Made by a program: the position numbers and the translations under genes | Origin: DATJPR01 sp035506295 | Lineage (GTDB): Bacteria; Bacteroidota; Ignavibacteria; UBA10030; UBA6906 | Assembly (NCBI GenBank): GCA_035506295.1 | Contig: DATJPR010000098.1 | Span: 12,263-76,262 of the forward strand | DNA length: 64,000 bases | Direction of reading: 5' to 3' | Notes under the pieces: model-generated | What the model was told of the DNA's origin: nothing | Seen by the model: only the letters and a program-made list of their open reading frames with translations | Database searches by the model: none | In this document: positions 29,278-37,836 of the stretch, piece after piece | Numbering within the stretch: the first letter of the stretch is position 1 | Layout: every line of letters begins with the position of its first letter

Positions 29278-29685
29278 TTATTGAATCTTGAATGTGATGG
29301 GGATCGACAGCTGAACTTTCACCGCGGCCCCGTTTTGTTTGCCCGGCGAGAACTTCGTCTCCTTCACTGCCTTCATCGCCGCGTCGTCGCATCCAGCGGG
29401 CAGGCCTTTGATGACCTTCACATCGTCGACGTCGCCCTTTTCGTTGATGTAGGCGACGAGGTAGATCTTTCCTTCGATTCGTGACGCGCGGGCGAGATCA
29501 GGGTAGACGATGCGTTTGACTATTGCCGGCAGACCGCCTACAGGCTCAGGCATGACATCGGCAAACGGGAGATAAGCGGTCTCTTTTTCATCCCCTCCAG
29601 GCATCGGAAGAGCCGACGGGCGAGCGACGCTCAAACCGCTGGAAGTGAGAACCACAAGAGTGAATAGAACGGCAATCCGCTTCAT
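29278..29685 (-). CDS. Secreted TonB C-terminal domain protein
   Basis: 135 residues from ATG 29685 (GGAG 8 bases upstream). A signal peptide (MKRIAVLFTLVVLTSSGLSV) leads to a TonB C-terminal domain (about 55-135) with the typical YPDLARASRIEGKIYLVAYI, DVDDVKVIKGLPAGCDDAAM and KFSPGKQNG blocks. It lacks TonB's membrane anchor role with ExbB/D in the usual long Pro-rich form, so it is a free periplasmic domain that could touch outer-membrane receptors or peptidoglycan. It is first in a two-gene unit with the chemoreceptor, an unusual pairing. Confidence 0.88.
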   Translation of the reverse strand: MKRIAVLFTLVVLTSSGLSVARPSALPMPGGDEKETAYLPFADVMPEPVGGLPAIVKRIVYPDLARASRIEGKIYLVAYINEKGDVDDVKVIKGLPAGCDDAAMKAVKETKFSPGKQNGAAVKVQLSIPITFKIQ

Positions 29686-29778
29686 AACTGTGTCTCCGCT
29701 GTTTGATGGATCGGATGCAACACACTCCAGTCCATGCCGGAGTGCCACGAGGGGAGTCCCGTGTTCATTGAACGTGAT

Positions 29779-29793
29779 GCCAATCCGATGCCA
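29779..29793 (-). promoter_or_regulatory. Possible sigma-54 promoter of the TonB-domain/chemoreceptor unit
   Basis: Minus strand TGGCATCGGATTGGC has the -24 GG and -12 GC at correct spacing but two departures from TGGCAC-N5-TTGC. It is similar to the site at 26044-26058 (same ATTGGC -12 box). A start near 29767 would leave an 82-base leader. The rest of the interval 29686-29932 shows no gene and only a weak 6-bp hairpin after cheW. Confidence 0.4.
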
Positions 29794-29932
29794 AAATAAA
29801 TCTGCTCTCTATTGTTGTCTTCGAGCATGTCTACGATCTCTGTTCGGAAATTTCTCCCTCTCCATTTTGTAATAATCTCCGCGTCATGGAAGCTGACGCC
29901 GCACCTCGTTCTCCTCGTGCCGCCCGGGGCAA

Positions 29933-30427
29933 CTATGCGACGGCGCTGACGGCCTCCTGCTGCCCCTCGGTCAGGATTTTCTCCAGGTCAAGGAGGATCA
30001 GCAACCGGTCATCGAGCTTTCCGACGGCCGTAATGTATTCCGCCTTCACGCTACCTGCCAGGGACGGGGGAGGCTCGGTCACGCTGCGGGGGATCCGGAG
30101 AACTTCATGGACTGCGTCGACGACGAACCCCACGACCTTTCCGCCGAGCTCCACCACGACAATCCGCGTGTTCTTATTGCGTTCGATGCGATCCATGCCG
30201 AATCGCCGCCGGAGGTTGACGATCGGGATCACCTTGCCGCGCAGATTGATCACGCCGTCCACGAACTCAGGAGCGTTGGGAACCCGCGTGACTTCGAGCA
30301 TGCGGTTGATTTCTTGCACCTTGAGGATATCGACACCGAACTCTTCGTCACCAATTTTGAAGCTCACCAGCTGGAGGAGTTCCTCCGTCCCTGCCGCCTG
30401 AGCCTCTTCCGATCCTGTTGCAGTCAT
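29933..30427 (-). CDS. cheW: Chemotaxis coupling protein CheW
   Basis: 164 residues. SH3-like coupling fold with LVSFKIGDEEFGVDILKVQE, the NLRGKVIPIVNLRRRFGM block and VDAVHEVLRI. CheW bridges receptor tips and the CheA P5 domain. It is not in the main che operon but at the end of a small unit; its ATG overlaps the preceding stop as ATGA. Confidence 0.97.
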   Translation of the reverse strand: MTATGSEEAQAAGTEELLQLVSFKIGDEEFGVDILKVQEINRMLEVTRVPNAPEFVDGVINLRGKVIPIVNLRRRFGMDRIERNKNTRIVVVELGGKVVGFVVDAVHEVLRIPRSVTEPPPSLAGSVKAEYITAVGKLDDRLLILLDLEKILTEGQQEAVSAVA

Positions 30428-30645
30428 ACGTTCCTCTGGTTGTTCCTTGCTAAGAATACCTCATCATACACCACGGCGTCCTCTTCGGACGATCCCCCGT
30501 CATCTTCGAGAGTGAAGAACCGGCAATCGGGATAGTGGCGCTCCTCATCCTCAGACATTTCGTGGTGGCACTCGGGACATCGTGCCTGCAGAACCCCGAT
30601 CGGGGGATGATGGGGAGAGCGTTCCGGGAATTCGGAGATTCTCAT
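30424..30645 (-). CDS. Small Cys/His-containing protein before cheW
   Basis: 73 residues from ATG 30645 (AAGGAAG upstream). CPECHHEMSEDEERHYPDC (residues 23-41) gives CxxC and a later Cys plus nearby His residues, suggesting a small metal-binding knuckle; the C-terminal half is acidic (LEDDGGSSEEDA). It overlaps cheW by 4 bases and so is translationally coupled to it. No family recognised. Confidence 0.7.
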   Translation of the reverse strand: MRISEFPERSPHHPPIGVLQARCPECHHEMSEDEERHYPDCRFFTLEDDGGSSEEDAVVYDEVFLARNNQRNV

Positions 30646-30715
30646 GCTGTGCTTCCTTACCGCTTGTCGTCCTTGGGGAGCGTGAGGGCACCGTAGGGCC
30701 TTCGGCACCAGCCTC

Positions 30716-30940
30716 TCACGTCCCGCGTCCTTCCTCGCTTCGGAACCGCGACGCGGCGATGGCCAGCGTCGTTCCGCACTGTGCGTGGCAATGTGTGAAG
30801 AGCAGCAGGCCTTCGACGGGAATGCCGTCCAATGCCCGTCGTTTGAGATACACATAGCCTTCGAAGTGGTTCTCCGGATCGTTCAAAAAATCGTCGCGGC
30901 TCGACCACTCACGCGTGCACAAACTGCATTTCTTGAACAT
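30716..30940 (-). CDS. Small CxxC protein
   Basis: 74 residues from ATG 30940. MFKKCSLCTREWSSRDDFL, a GYVYLKR segment and LLLFTHCHAQCGTTLAIAA form a pattern I have seen in short conserved proteins of environmental bacteria, probably a zinc-ribbon-like fold with four Cys/His ligands (CxxC and HCHAQC). Role unknown. It lies between the receiver gene (34-base gap) and the next Cys-containing protein (70-base gap). Confidence 0.7.
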   Translation of the reverse strand: MFKKCSLCTREWSSRDDFLNDPENHFEGYVYLKRRALDGIPVEGLLLFTHCHAQCGTTLAIAASRFRSEEGRGT

Positions 30941-30974
30941 CGATTCGTCCTGTGCACCGAGCTCCTCCGGTCCG

Positions 30975-31379
30975 TCAGCAGGCTTCGCCGAGCAGATCAG
31001 GGAGGAGATCCTGTAGTCGGTATAGTTCCGCCGGCTTTCGAATGTACGCGGCAAATGCGACCCCATGGGAGCGCTCCCGAATCTCTTCCGCCGGATATCC
31101 TGAGATCACGATGGACGGGACATCGATTCCCGAGCGGCGCAACGCCGCGATCAGGTCGATTCCCGTCTTCCCGACCAGCTGGAAATCGGTGAGCACCAGA
31201 TCGATTCTCGTCGTCTCGCATGCCTTCAGCGCCGCCTCGACACTCTCCGCCGGGAGGACGTTATATCCCAGCGAATGAATCAAGCCGCACAATGATCGGC
31301 GAAAGAGATCATCGTCCTCCACCACGAGAATCCTCTTTCCGGACACCATCTGCCACTGATCGGTAGTCACTTTCGACAT
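30975..31379 (-). CDS. Single-domain response regulator
   Basis: About 134 residues; receiver with the acidic pair in RILVVEDDDLF, phospho-Asp in LVLTDFQLVG and Lys in AYIRKPAEL. The start is uncertain: ATG codons at 31394, 31379 and 31349 all lack a good ribosome site and all lie behind the predicted start of transcription near 31434. No output domain. It is the first gene of the cheW unit. Confidence 0.88.
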   Translation of the reverse strand: MSKVTTDQWQMVSGKRILVVEDDDLFRRSLCGLIHSLGYNVLPAESVEAALKACETTRIDLVLTDFQLVGKTGIDLIAALRRSGIDVPSIVISGYPAEEIRERSHGVAFAAYIRKPAELYRLQDLLPDLLGEAC

Positions 31380-31445
31380 CCCCCATGAGTTCATGATCCG
31401 CGCGTACTTCGCGAATCGATTCCCCCGACAACAGTGCAGAAAAGG

Positions 31446-31460
31446 GCAAATGGCATGCCA
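31446..31460 (-). promoter_or_regulatory. Sigma-54 promoter of the receiver-cheW unit
   Basis: Minus strand TGGCATGCCATTTGC: TGGCA, then spacing of exactly the right length to a perfect TTGC; only the sixth base differs from consensus. A start near 31434 would be about 40-85 bases before the possible receiver ATGs. The region 31380-31585 otherwise has no gene. Confidence 0.72.
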
Positions 31461-31559
31461 GCCCATCGCGAAACAAAAGCATGGACTATTTTGCAGGGGG
31501 CGTCGGGAGAGAGGAAAATGGCTGGCGAATATTACACAGGTGGAGAGGGAGGGAAGGGC

Positions 31560-31594
31560 GGGGATTGACCGGCGTGCATTGCCGGTCAGTCCCC
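31560..31594 (-). terminator. Strong hairpin at the end of the kinase unit
   Basis: GGGGA-x-TGACCGGC (31560-31573) pairs with GCCGGTCA-x-TCCCC (31581-31594) with a single mismatch and a 7-base loop; the stop codon of the kinase lies inside the stem. No U-run follows on the minus strand (a C/T-rich stretch does), so termination would be atypical; mRNA end protection is an alternative. Confidence 0.55.
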
Positions 31595-33877
31595 GATGAC
31601 TTCGCGGACTGTCTGGAGAAACTGGTCGGGACGGAACGGCTTTGAAACCACCTGAAGCTTTTCCTCCTGCAGGAGACTCGCGATAAGCTGGTCCGAAACA
31701 AAGCCCGTGCAGAAGAACGCCTTGAGCGAGGGGTTGATGGCCTTCAGAGCCACGTACACCTGTCCGCCGTCCATGGCGGGCATGACAAGATCGAGGACCA
31801 CCAGATCGATCTCCTTGAAGCGCTTTCGATAGAGGTCGATCGCCTCGGGGCCGTTGTTTGCGAGGAGGACGACATAGCCCTCGTCTTCCAGGAGTTCCTT
31901 GCCGAGATCCTGCATTGCCGGCTCATCGTCGACGAGCAGCACGCAGCGCGTGGTTTTGACGCCCCGGTGGCGCGGCAGTTCCTTTGCGCTCAAGCTCGGG
32001 AGATACACATGAAATGCCGTTCCCCTGCCGACTTCGCTTTCGACGGTGATCGCTCCGTGATGGCTCCGGACGATATTGTAGACGATGGACAGTCCCAGCC
32101 CGGTCCCGCGACCGCGGTCTTTGGTCGTGAAGAAGGGATCGAAGATCTTCGCCCGTATCTCTTCGGGGATCCCGATGCCGGTGTCGGCCACGGAAATTTC
32201 CACGCACTCATTGCCTGGTGCCGCGAAGAGCTGGGGTCCGACGTCGCGGCCGATCACGACGTTGCGAGCCGAAACTTTCAGCGCGCCTCCTCCTCCTCCT
32301 CCGCGCGCCAGGATCGCGTCCCGGGCATTCACGCAAAGGTTCATCAGGACCTGGTAGAGCTCCCCATGATCTCCCAGCACAGGTGCGAGGTCCGGCGGGA
32401 TCAGCGACTCAATCCGGATCTCCGCCGGGAACGTGTCTTTCCCCGACGAGATGACCTCGCTGCAGACCGTGCCGACATCGGTCGGCAGCGTATGATGCCG
32501 GGAGGAACGCGCGAACGAAAGCAACTGCCCGGCCAGTTCGGCCCCGCGCTGCGCCGAGCGCTCGATGGTGTCGACGTATTTTCTCACTTTTATCTGGTCG
32601 TCGATGTGCTTGCGCAGCTGCATCGAGAACCCCAGGACGTTGTTCAGCACGTTGTTGAAGTCGTGGGCGATCCCGCTGGCGAGCGTGCCGATGCTCTCCA
32701 TCTTCTGTGCCTGGCGGAGCTGGTCCTCCAGCCGGTTGCGTTCGCTGACATCGCGCAGGATCACCGTGAAGAGTTTCTTCCACCCGACTTCGATCTGTGA
32801 TATCGACGCCTCGATGGGGAACTCCTCCCCGTTGCCGCGGACGCCGTACACCAGGCCCAGGTTGCCCATCTGACGCCGCGTCACGCCGGACGTGCCGTAT
32901 GCCTGCACGTGACCTTCGTGGAGACTCCGGAAGCGCTCCGGGATCAGCGTGCCGACGTGCTTGCCGATGGCGTCCGGCGCCTTGATGCCGAACATCTTCT
33001 CGGCGGCCTCGTTAAAGAGGACAATGCGTTGATCGGTGTCGAGGGTGACGATGGCATCCATGGCGGATCCGACGATCCCCGCAAGTTGCGCCTGACTCTG
33101 GCGGACGGCCTCTTCTGACCGCCGCCGCTCGGTGACATCGCGAAAGACCAGGACAACGCCGGTCACTTCGCCGGCCAGATTACGGATGGGCGCTGCGCTG
33201 TCATCGATGGGAATTTCCCGCCCGTCCCGGGAAAGGAGCAGGGTCGGCGTGACGATGCGGGTCGGGCCCTTGTTGGCCATCGCGTTCTGGACGGGATTCG
33301 TGATCGGTTCCCGGGTCCTCTCGTCGACAATGACAAAGACGGCGCCGAGGTGCTGGCCGACCGAGTCCGATTGTGTCCAGCCGGTCAACTGTTCTGCGAC
33401 CGTGTTCATGAACCGGATTGCCCCGGAGGTGTCGGTGGCAATCACTGCATCGCCGATGCTCTTCAGCACCGCAGAGAGCCACTCTTCGCTTTCCCGCAGG
33501 CGCCTCTCCATCTGGTTCTTGAAGAGCGCCATTTCGATGGTAATATGCAGCTCGCGTTCTTCAAACGGCTTCAGGAGGTAGCCGAACGCTTCCGTGCGCT
33601 TCGCCCGCTGAAGTGTTTTTTCGTCGGCGTATGCGGTAAGATAGATGACCGGAATCTCATGCTGTTTCGCGATGACGTCCGCCGCCTGGATCCCGTCCAT
33701 GTTGCCGCGCAGCATGATGTCCATGAGCACCAGGTCCGGGTGCGTGGATTCCGCCATGCGGATGGCTTCCTCGCCGGACCCTGCCATCCCACAAACCTGG
33801 TATCCAAGATGCCGGAGACGATTCGCGATATCCTTTGCTACGATATTCTCATCTTCAACGACTAGAACGGTCGTCAT
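31586..33877 (-). CDS. Hybrid kinase: REC-PAS-PAS-HisKA-HATPase-REC
   Basis: 763 residues from ATG 33877, where the receiver begins (MTTVLVVEDENIVAKDIANR) with a fair ribosome site (GAAGG). Receiver with Asp53 (LMDIMLRGNMDG), two PAS domains (about 135-380), HisKA of the NtrB-like kind (ASGIAHDFNNVLNNVLG), HATPase_c (GRGTGLGLSIV) and C-terminal receiver (LVVLDLVMPAMDGG). Soluble. The N-terminal receiver with a KPFEERELHITIEMALF helix is very close to those of the 21607 and 33931 kinases, indicating common descent. Confidence 0.95.
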   Translation of the reverse strand: MTTVLVVEDENIVAKDIANRLRHLGYQVCGMAGSGEEAIRMAESTHPDLVLMDIMLRGNMDGIQAADVIAKQHEIPVIYLTAYADEKTLQRAKRTEAFGYLLKPFEERELHITIEMALFKNQMERRLRESEEWLSAVLKSIGDAVIATDTSGAIRFMNTVAEQLTGWTQSDSVGQHLGAVFVIVDERTREPITNPVQNAMANKGPTRIVTPTLLLSRDGREIPIDDSAAPIRNLAGEVTGVVLVFRDVTERRRSEEAVRQSQAQLAGIVGSAMDAIVTLDTDQRIVLFNEAAEKMFGIKAPDAIGKHVGTLIPERFRSLHEGHVQAYGTSGVTRRQMGNLGLVYGVRGNGEEFPIEASISQIEVGWKKLFTVILRDVSERNRLEDQLRQAQKMESIGTLASGIAHDFNNVLNNVLGFSMQLRKHIDDQIKVRKYVDTIERSAQRGAELAGQLLSFARSSRHHTLPTDVGTVCSEVISSGKDTFPAEIRIESLIPPDLAPVLGDHGELYQVLMNLCVNARDAILARGGGGGGALKVSARNVVIGRDVGPQLFAAPGNECVEISVADTGIGIPEEIRAKIFDPFFTTKDRGRGTGLGLSIVYNIVRSHHGAITVESEVGRGTAFHVYLPSLSAKELPRHRGVKTTRCVLLVDDEPAMQDLGKELLEDEGYVVLLANNGPEAIDLYRKRFKEIDLVVLDLVMPAMDGGQVYVALKAINPSLKAFFCTGFVSDQLIASLLQEEKLQVVSKPFRPDQFLQTVREVIGD

Positions 33878-33930
33878 CGCTGAGCCTTCATGACAATGCA
33901 CTCCTGAAACTGCTGATGGGAGGAAGTTTG

Positions 33931-36900
33931 CTACGGAGCCTTGAACACCACACTGAATGACGTCCCACGGCCTTCATCGACTTCGGTGACTCCATCGATC
34001 TGGTCGACGAGCGTCTCAATGAGCTGGAGTCCGAGCGTCGAAGCGGTGCGGATATTGAACCCTTCCGGGAATCCGACCCCGTTGTCCCGGACGCACAGTC
34101 GGGCAACGGACTCGTTGCGGGTCATTTCCACCACGACTTCTCCCTCCCGCCCATCCGGGAAGGCATGGATCAGGGAGTTCGACACCAGTTCGTTGACGAT
34201 GAGCCCGCACGGGATCGCGAGGTCAACCCCCAGGAGAATACCTTCGATGTTGATCCTGATTTTCGTCGCGGCCTTCGCGTTCGGATAAGATCGAACCAGA
34301 TACGACGTGAGATTGTGCACGTAGGTACCGAAGTCGATTCTGGAGAGATCTCCCGAACGGTACAGCCGCTCGTGGATCAACGCCATCGACCGTATCCGGT
34401 TCTGGCTCTCGCGGAGGAGCTGGACGATCGATGCGTCCTCGATGCGCCCAAGCTGCAGGCTGAGCAGGCTCGAAATGATCTGGAGATTATTTTTCACCCG
34501 GTGGTGCACTTCTTTCAAAAGGATTTCCTTTTCCTCGAGTGACTGGCGGAGTTCCTGCTGGGCCTTCTGGCGCTGCATGTGGCCGACCATCCCTTCGAAC
34601 AGCAAGGTCAGCTGTCGCGCATCGGACGCGTCGTAGTCTTCGCGCTTGTTCCCGACGCCGGCAATGGCGACCACTTCGGAGCCGTCGAACACCGGCACCG
34701 CCATAAAGCGATAGAGCGACACATGTTTGGTCGGCACGGTGGCGCAGGCGCCGCCGGACCCGGGGAAGCGGTTCATGATGACGGGCTCGCGCCGTTTGAT
34801 CACGCTTTGGAACATCCCCGACGGTGAAAGGGAGGTAAGGGATTGGACGTCCTCAAGCTGGCAGATCTGCAGTGTGTGCTTCGACCAGATGACCGATTCA
34901 AGGGCTCCTCCCCCCGGGTTCAGGAACCCGACGAAGCCGATGGCGCTGCGCGTTAAGCGGACCCCGTCTTCCAGCGCAACTTCCGCAACGTCTTCCGTGG
35001 ACGAATCAAACATCTGGTTCAGGGCCACGAGCGCTTCGAGCCGCGCCTCGTTCAGCCTGATCGCTTCATCGGCCTTCTTCCGGCGGCTGACATCCATGCT
35101 GCCGACAACAAAGCCGGTCACATTTCCGTCGTCGTCCTGCAAGGGGTTGATGAGCGATTCCACCCAGATCCACCTGTCGTCCGCGCTGCGCAGGCGGTAT
35201 TCCGCCGTGCCGGAGGCCCGTCCGTTGTGAAGCTTCTGGAACGTCGCGAAGACCCGCGCGCGGTCGGCGGGGTGCACCAGACTGAGTGTGCGGGTGCCGA
35301 CGAGCGATTCCGGGCGGTAGCCGAGGACCTTCGCGTGCGACGGACTTGCATATTCGCACACCCCGTGGGTGTCGATCTGCGTGACCACATCGAGCATGGT
35401 GTCCGTGATCCGGCGCAGCCGCAGATCATTGTGCCTGATCTTCTCTTCGCTTTGTTTCCTGTCGGTGATGTCACGTGCAACGGTCACAAAGGCGAGGGGC
35501 TTCCCGGTTTCGTCGCGCACGGTCGATGTCAGTACTTCTGCAGGGAATTCCGTCCCGTTGGTGCGACATGCCTGGAGCTCTCCCACCCAGGATCCGGATG
35601 CCGGGAGGTACGCTTCCTTCAGGACCGCCTTCGACATGTCCTTGCCGCCGAGAATGAGGGGTGACTTGCCCACGATCTCGTCGGCCGGGAATCCGTAGGT
35701 TGCGACAAAAGAATCGTTGACAAAAAGAATCGAACCGTCGAGCGATGTCAGAAGGAAGCAATCGCGCGCGCATGCCACCGTATTCGCCAGGAGCCGGAGC
35801 TCGCGTTCCGCCAGCTTCTTCGCCGTGATGTCCTGAACGGTCTCAATGTAGTACAGGGGATTGTGCGCTTCATCGCGCACCAGCCGCACATTTTCGCTGA
35901 TCCAGAACGGTCCTCCGATATTCCGCGTCACCTGCGACTCGAAGTCCACGATCTCCCCGCCTGACTGGAGCATGCTTTGAAACTCCTGGTGCCGTTGCGG
36001 GTCAACGTAGAGTTGGCCCTTCCGCCTGGTCATTTCGGCAAGGAGCTCATGTTGGTTCTCGTAGCCGTACATCTTCATCAGGGCGTTGTTGACGCTGAGG
36101 AAGCGTCCGTCGACGGTGTACTTGGCGATCCCCATCGCAGCATGATCGAAGATCCCTTTGTATGTTTCCTGCGCCTCATGATAGGAGTTTTCCATCATGC
36201 GGCGGTCGGTCACGTCGTGGGCCACGAGGACGACGCGGTCAAGTCCCGCGGGCGACAACGTTCCTTCGAACCACCGCACCTGTCCGGACAATTCCATCGG
36301 GAAGCCGAGCGCCAGCCGGCCTCCCTGATGCAGCGCCGTGTGAATGCGTTCGTGAAAATACTCGGCCTGCGGCCTGGGAAACGCTGCGTCCACGGTTGAC
36401 TGCTGGAAGCGTTCCGGCAATCGATGGAGGATCGACGGGTTGGTGGGGGCAATGCTGAGGATCCGGCCGCCCGCGTCCATCACGAGGACGACAGCATCCA
36501 TCGCTTCGAACAGCGTCCGCAGCTCCGCCTCGGACGTGCGGAGCGTTTCCTCCTTCCGCTTCCGATCGATCGCCATCGCGACCTGATGCGAGACAAACGA
36601 GAGGAGGTTCAGGTCTTCCTGGGTATACCGGACGCCGTCGGAATATGTCTGCACTACCAGGACGCCGAACGGAGATCCGTCGAGCACGAGGGGCACACCG
36701 AGCCAGTCGACGCTGGGGACGCCGATCGACTCGACATCGCCCCGCGCCACAAGCTCGTTGAAACGTTCGGGCGATGCCAGCAAGGGCTGGCCCGTCCTGA
36801 GGACATATTCCGTCAATCCCTTCCTCATCGAACGCTGGCCGGGCGGGGGGTCAAATTCGTCGACGAAGTACGGGAACGCAAGGATGTCCGTTTCAGGGTC

Positions 36901-37797
36901 GCGGATGGCGATATAGAAATTCTTCGCCGGCAGGACTTCGCTTACGCACCGATGGATGGAACGGTAAAGTTCGTCAAGGCCGCTGACAGTATGTGCGGCC
37001 TCGGAGATCGAATAGAGGGAGGCTTGTTTGCGGAGGTTTCGCCGGTCCTCGGTGCCGTCTTCCGCCACGACGAGGAATCCCTTCCCGTTTTGCGGCGCAA
37101 TCGTCAGGGCAATCCATTTCCGCGGGTCGCTGGACTCCTTGAGCTTCGCCTCCATCTGCACGGTTTTCCCGCCAAGCGCGACCGCAACGTTGCCGTGAAA
37201 GTGCTGCTGCGATCCATCTTCGAAAAGATCATAGATCGTCGCGGCGCCGATCATCTCGGGCTTGAAGCCCAGCATCGCCCGGGCGATCCCGCCGACGAAC
37301 CGGATGACCCCGTCGTTGTCGCATCCCAGAACGCAATACTGGTTCACTCCGGCCGGGCGCGATGCGGCACTGCGCTCTTCCCGGCGTTCATGCTGCCCGT
37401 CCATCTTCACGAGCTGCTTCCGCGTCAGCGCCAGCTCCATGGCCAGGTGCAATTCCCGGTCTTCGAATGGTTTCACCAGGAGCGTCGACATGGGAAGAGC
37501 ACGGGCGCGATCCACGGTTGCGACGTCGGAACAGGCGGTGACGAAGACAATGGGGACGGAGAGTTCCTGCGTGATCGTGGTGGCGGCCTCGACGCCGTCG
37601 ACGTTGCCCCGCAGGAGAATGTCCATGATCGCGACGTCGGGGTGCTTGGACCGTGCGAGGGCAATGGCCTCGACCCCCGACGACACCGGGCCGATGACCT
37701 CAAACCCCGCCTGGACCAGCCGTTGCCGGAGATCCTCGGCGATGATGACTTCATCGTCAGCGACAAGAACGCGATATGGGGTGCGACGTTTCTCCAC
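33931..37797 (-). CDS. Giant sensor kinase: REC-PAS/GAF array-HisKA_2
   Basis: 1288 residues. N-terminal receiver (IMDILLRGNVDG, KPFEDRELHLAMEL), a PAS-like domain, GAF (about 265-425), four PAS domains (about 430-925), a second GAF (about 935-1085), and a HisKA_2-type dimerisation domain with KEVHHRVKNNLQIISSLLSL followed by a HATPase_c with NELVSNSLIHAFPDG. HisKA_2 kinases usually phosphorylate separate receivers. No membrane helix, so a cytoplasmic multi-input sensor. It lies between the NtrC-like regulator (39-base gap) and the next kinase (53-base gap). Confidence 0.95.
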   Translation of the reverse strand: MEKRRTPYRVLVADDEVIIAEDLRQRLVQAGFEVIGPVSSGVEAIALARSKHPDVAIMDILLRGNVDGVEAATTITQELSVPIVFVTACSDVATVDRARALPMSTLLVKPFEDRELHLAMELALTRKQLVKMDGQHERREERSAASRPAGVNQYCVLGCDNDGVIRFVGGIARAMLGFKPEMIGAATIYDLFEDGSQQHFHGNVAVALGGKTVQMEAKLKESSDPRKWIALTIAPQNGKGFLVVAEDGTEDRRNLRKQASLYSISEAAHTVSGLDELYRSIHRCVSEVLPAKNFYIAIRDPETDILAFPYFVDEFDPPPGQRSMRKGLTEYVLRTGQPLLASPERFNELVARGDVESIGVPSVDWLGVPLVLDGSPFGVLVVQTYSDGVRYTQEDLNLLSFVSHQVAMAIDRKRKEETLRTSEAELRTLFEAMDAVVLVMDAGGRILSIAPTNPSILHRLPERFQQSTVDAAFPRPQAEYFHERIHTALHQGGRLALGFPMELSGQVRWFEGTLSPAGLDRVVLVAHDVTDRRMMENSYHEAQETYKGIFDHAAMGIAKYTVDGRFLSVNNALMKMYGYENQHELLAEMTRRKGQLYVDPQRHQEFQSMLQSGGEIVDFESQVTRNIGGPFWISENVRLVRDEAHNPLYYIETVQDITAKKLAERELRLLANTVACARDCFLLTSLDGSILFVNDSFVATYGFPADEIVGKSPLILGGKDMSKAVLKEAYLPASGSWVGELQACRTNGTEFPAEVLTSTVRDETGKPLAFVTVARDITDRKQSEEKIRHNDLRLRRITDTMLDVVTQIDTHGVCEYASPSHAKVLGYRPESLVGTRTLSLVHPADRARVFATFQKLHNGRASGTAEYRLRSADDRWIWVESLINPLQDDDGNVTGFVVGSMDVSRRKKADEAIRLNEARLEALVALNQMFDSSTEDVAEVALEDGVRLTRSAIGFVGFLNPGGGALESVIWSKHTLQICQLEDVQSLTSLSPSGMFQSVIKRREPVIMNRFPGSGGACATVPTKHVSLYRFMAVPVFDGSEVVAIAGVGNKREDYDASDARQLTLLFEGMVGHMQRQKAQQELRQSLEEKEILLKEVHHRVKNNLQIISSLLSLQLGRIEDASIVQLLRESQNRIRSMALIHERLYRSGDLSRIDFGTYVHNLTSYLVRSYPNAKAATKIRINIEGILLGVDLAIPCGLIVNELVSNSLIHAFPDGREGEVVVEMTRNESVARLCVRDNGVGFPEGFNIRTASTLGLQLIETLVDQIDGVTEVDEGRGTSFSVVFKAP

Positions 37798-37836
37798 GAC
37801 AATTCCTGTAGAGCTCGATTCCCGGCAGGCCCGGCG

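Noticed and set aside
29722..29745. CACTCC...GGAGTG inverted repeat near the TonB-domain gene
   Set aside because: Only 6 bp with a 10-base loop; too short to separate from chance.
32280..32310. CTCCTCCTCCTCCTC microsatellite in the 31586 kinase gene
   Set aside because: It encodes a poly-Gly stretch in a linker of the HATPase region; in-frame and likely a simple codon run, with no sign of phase variation.
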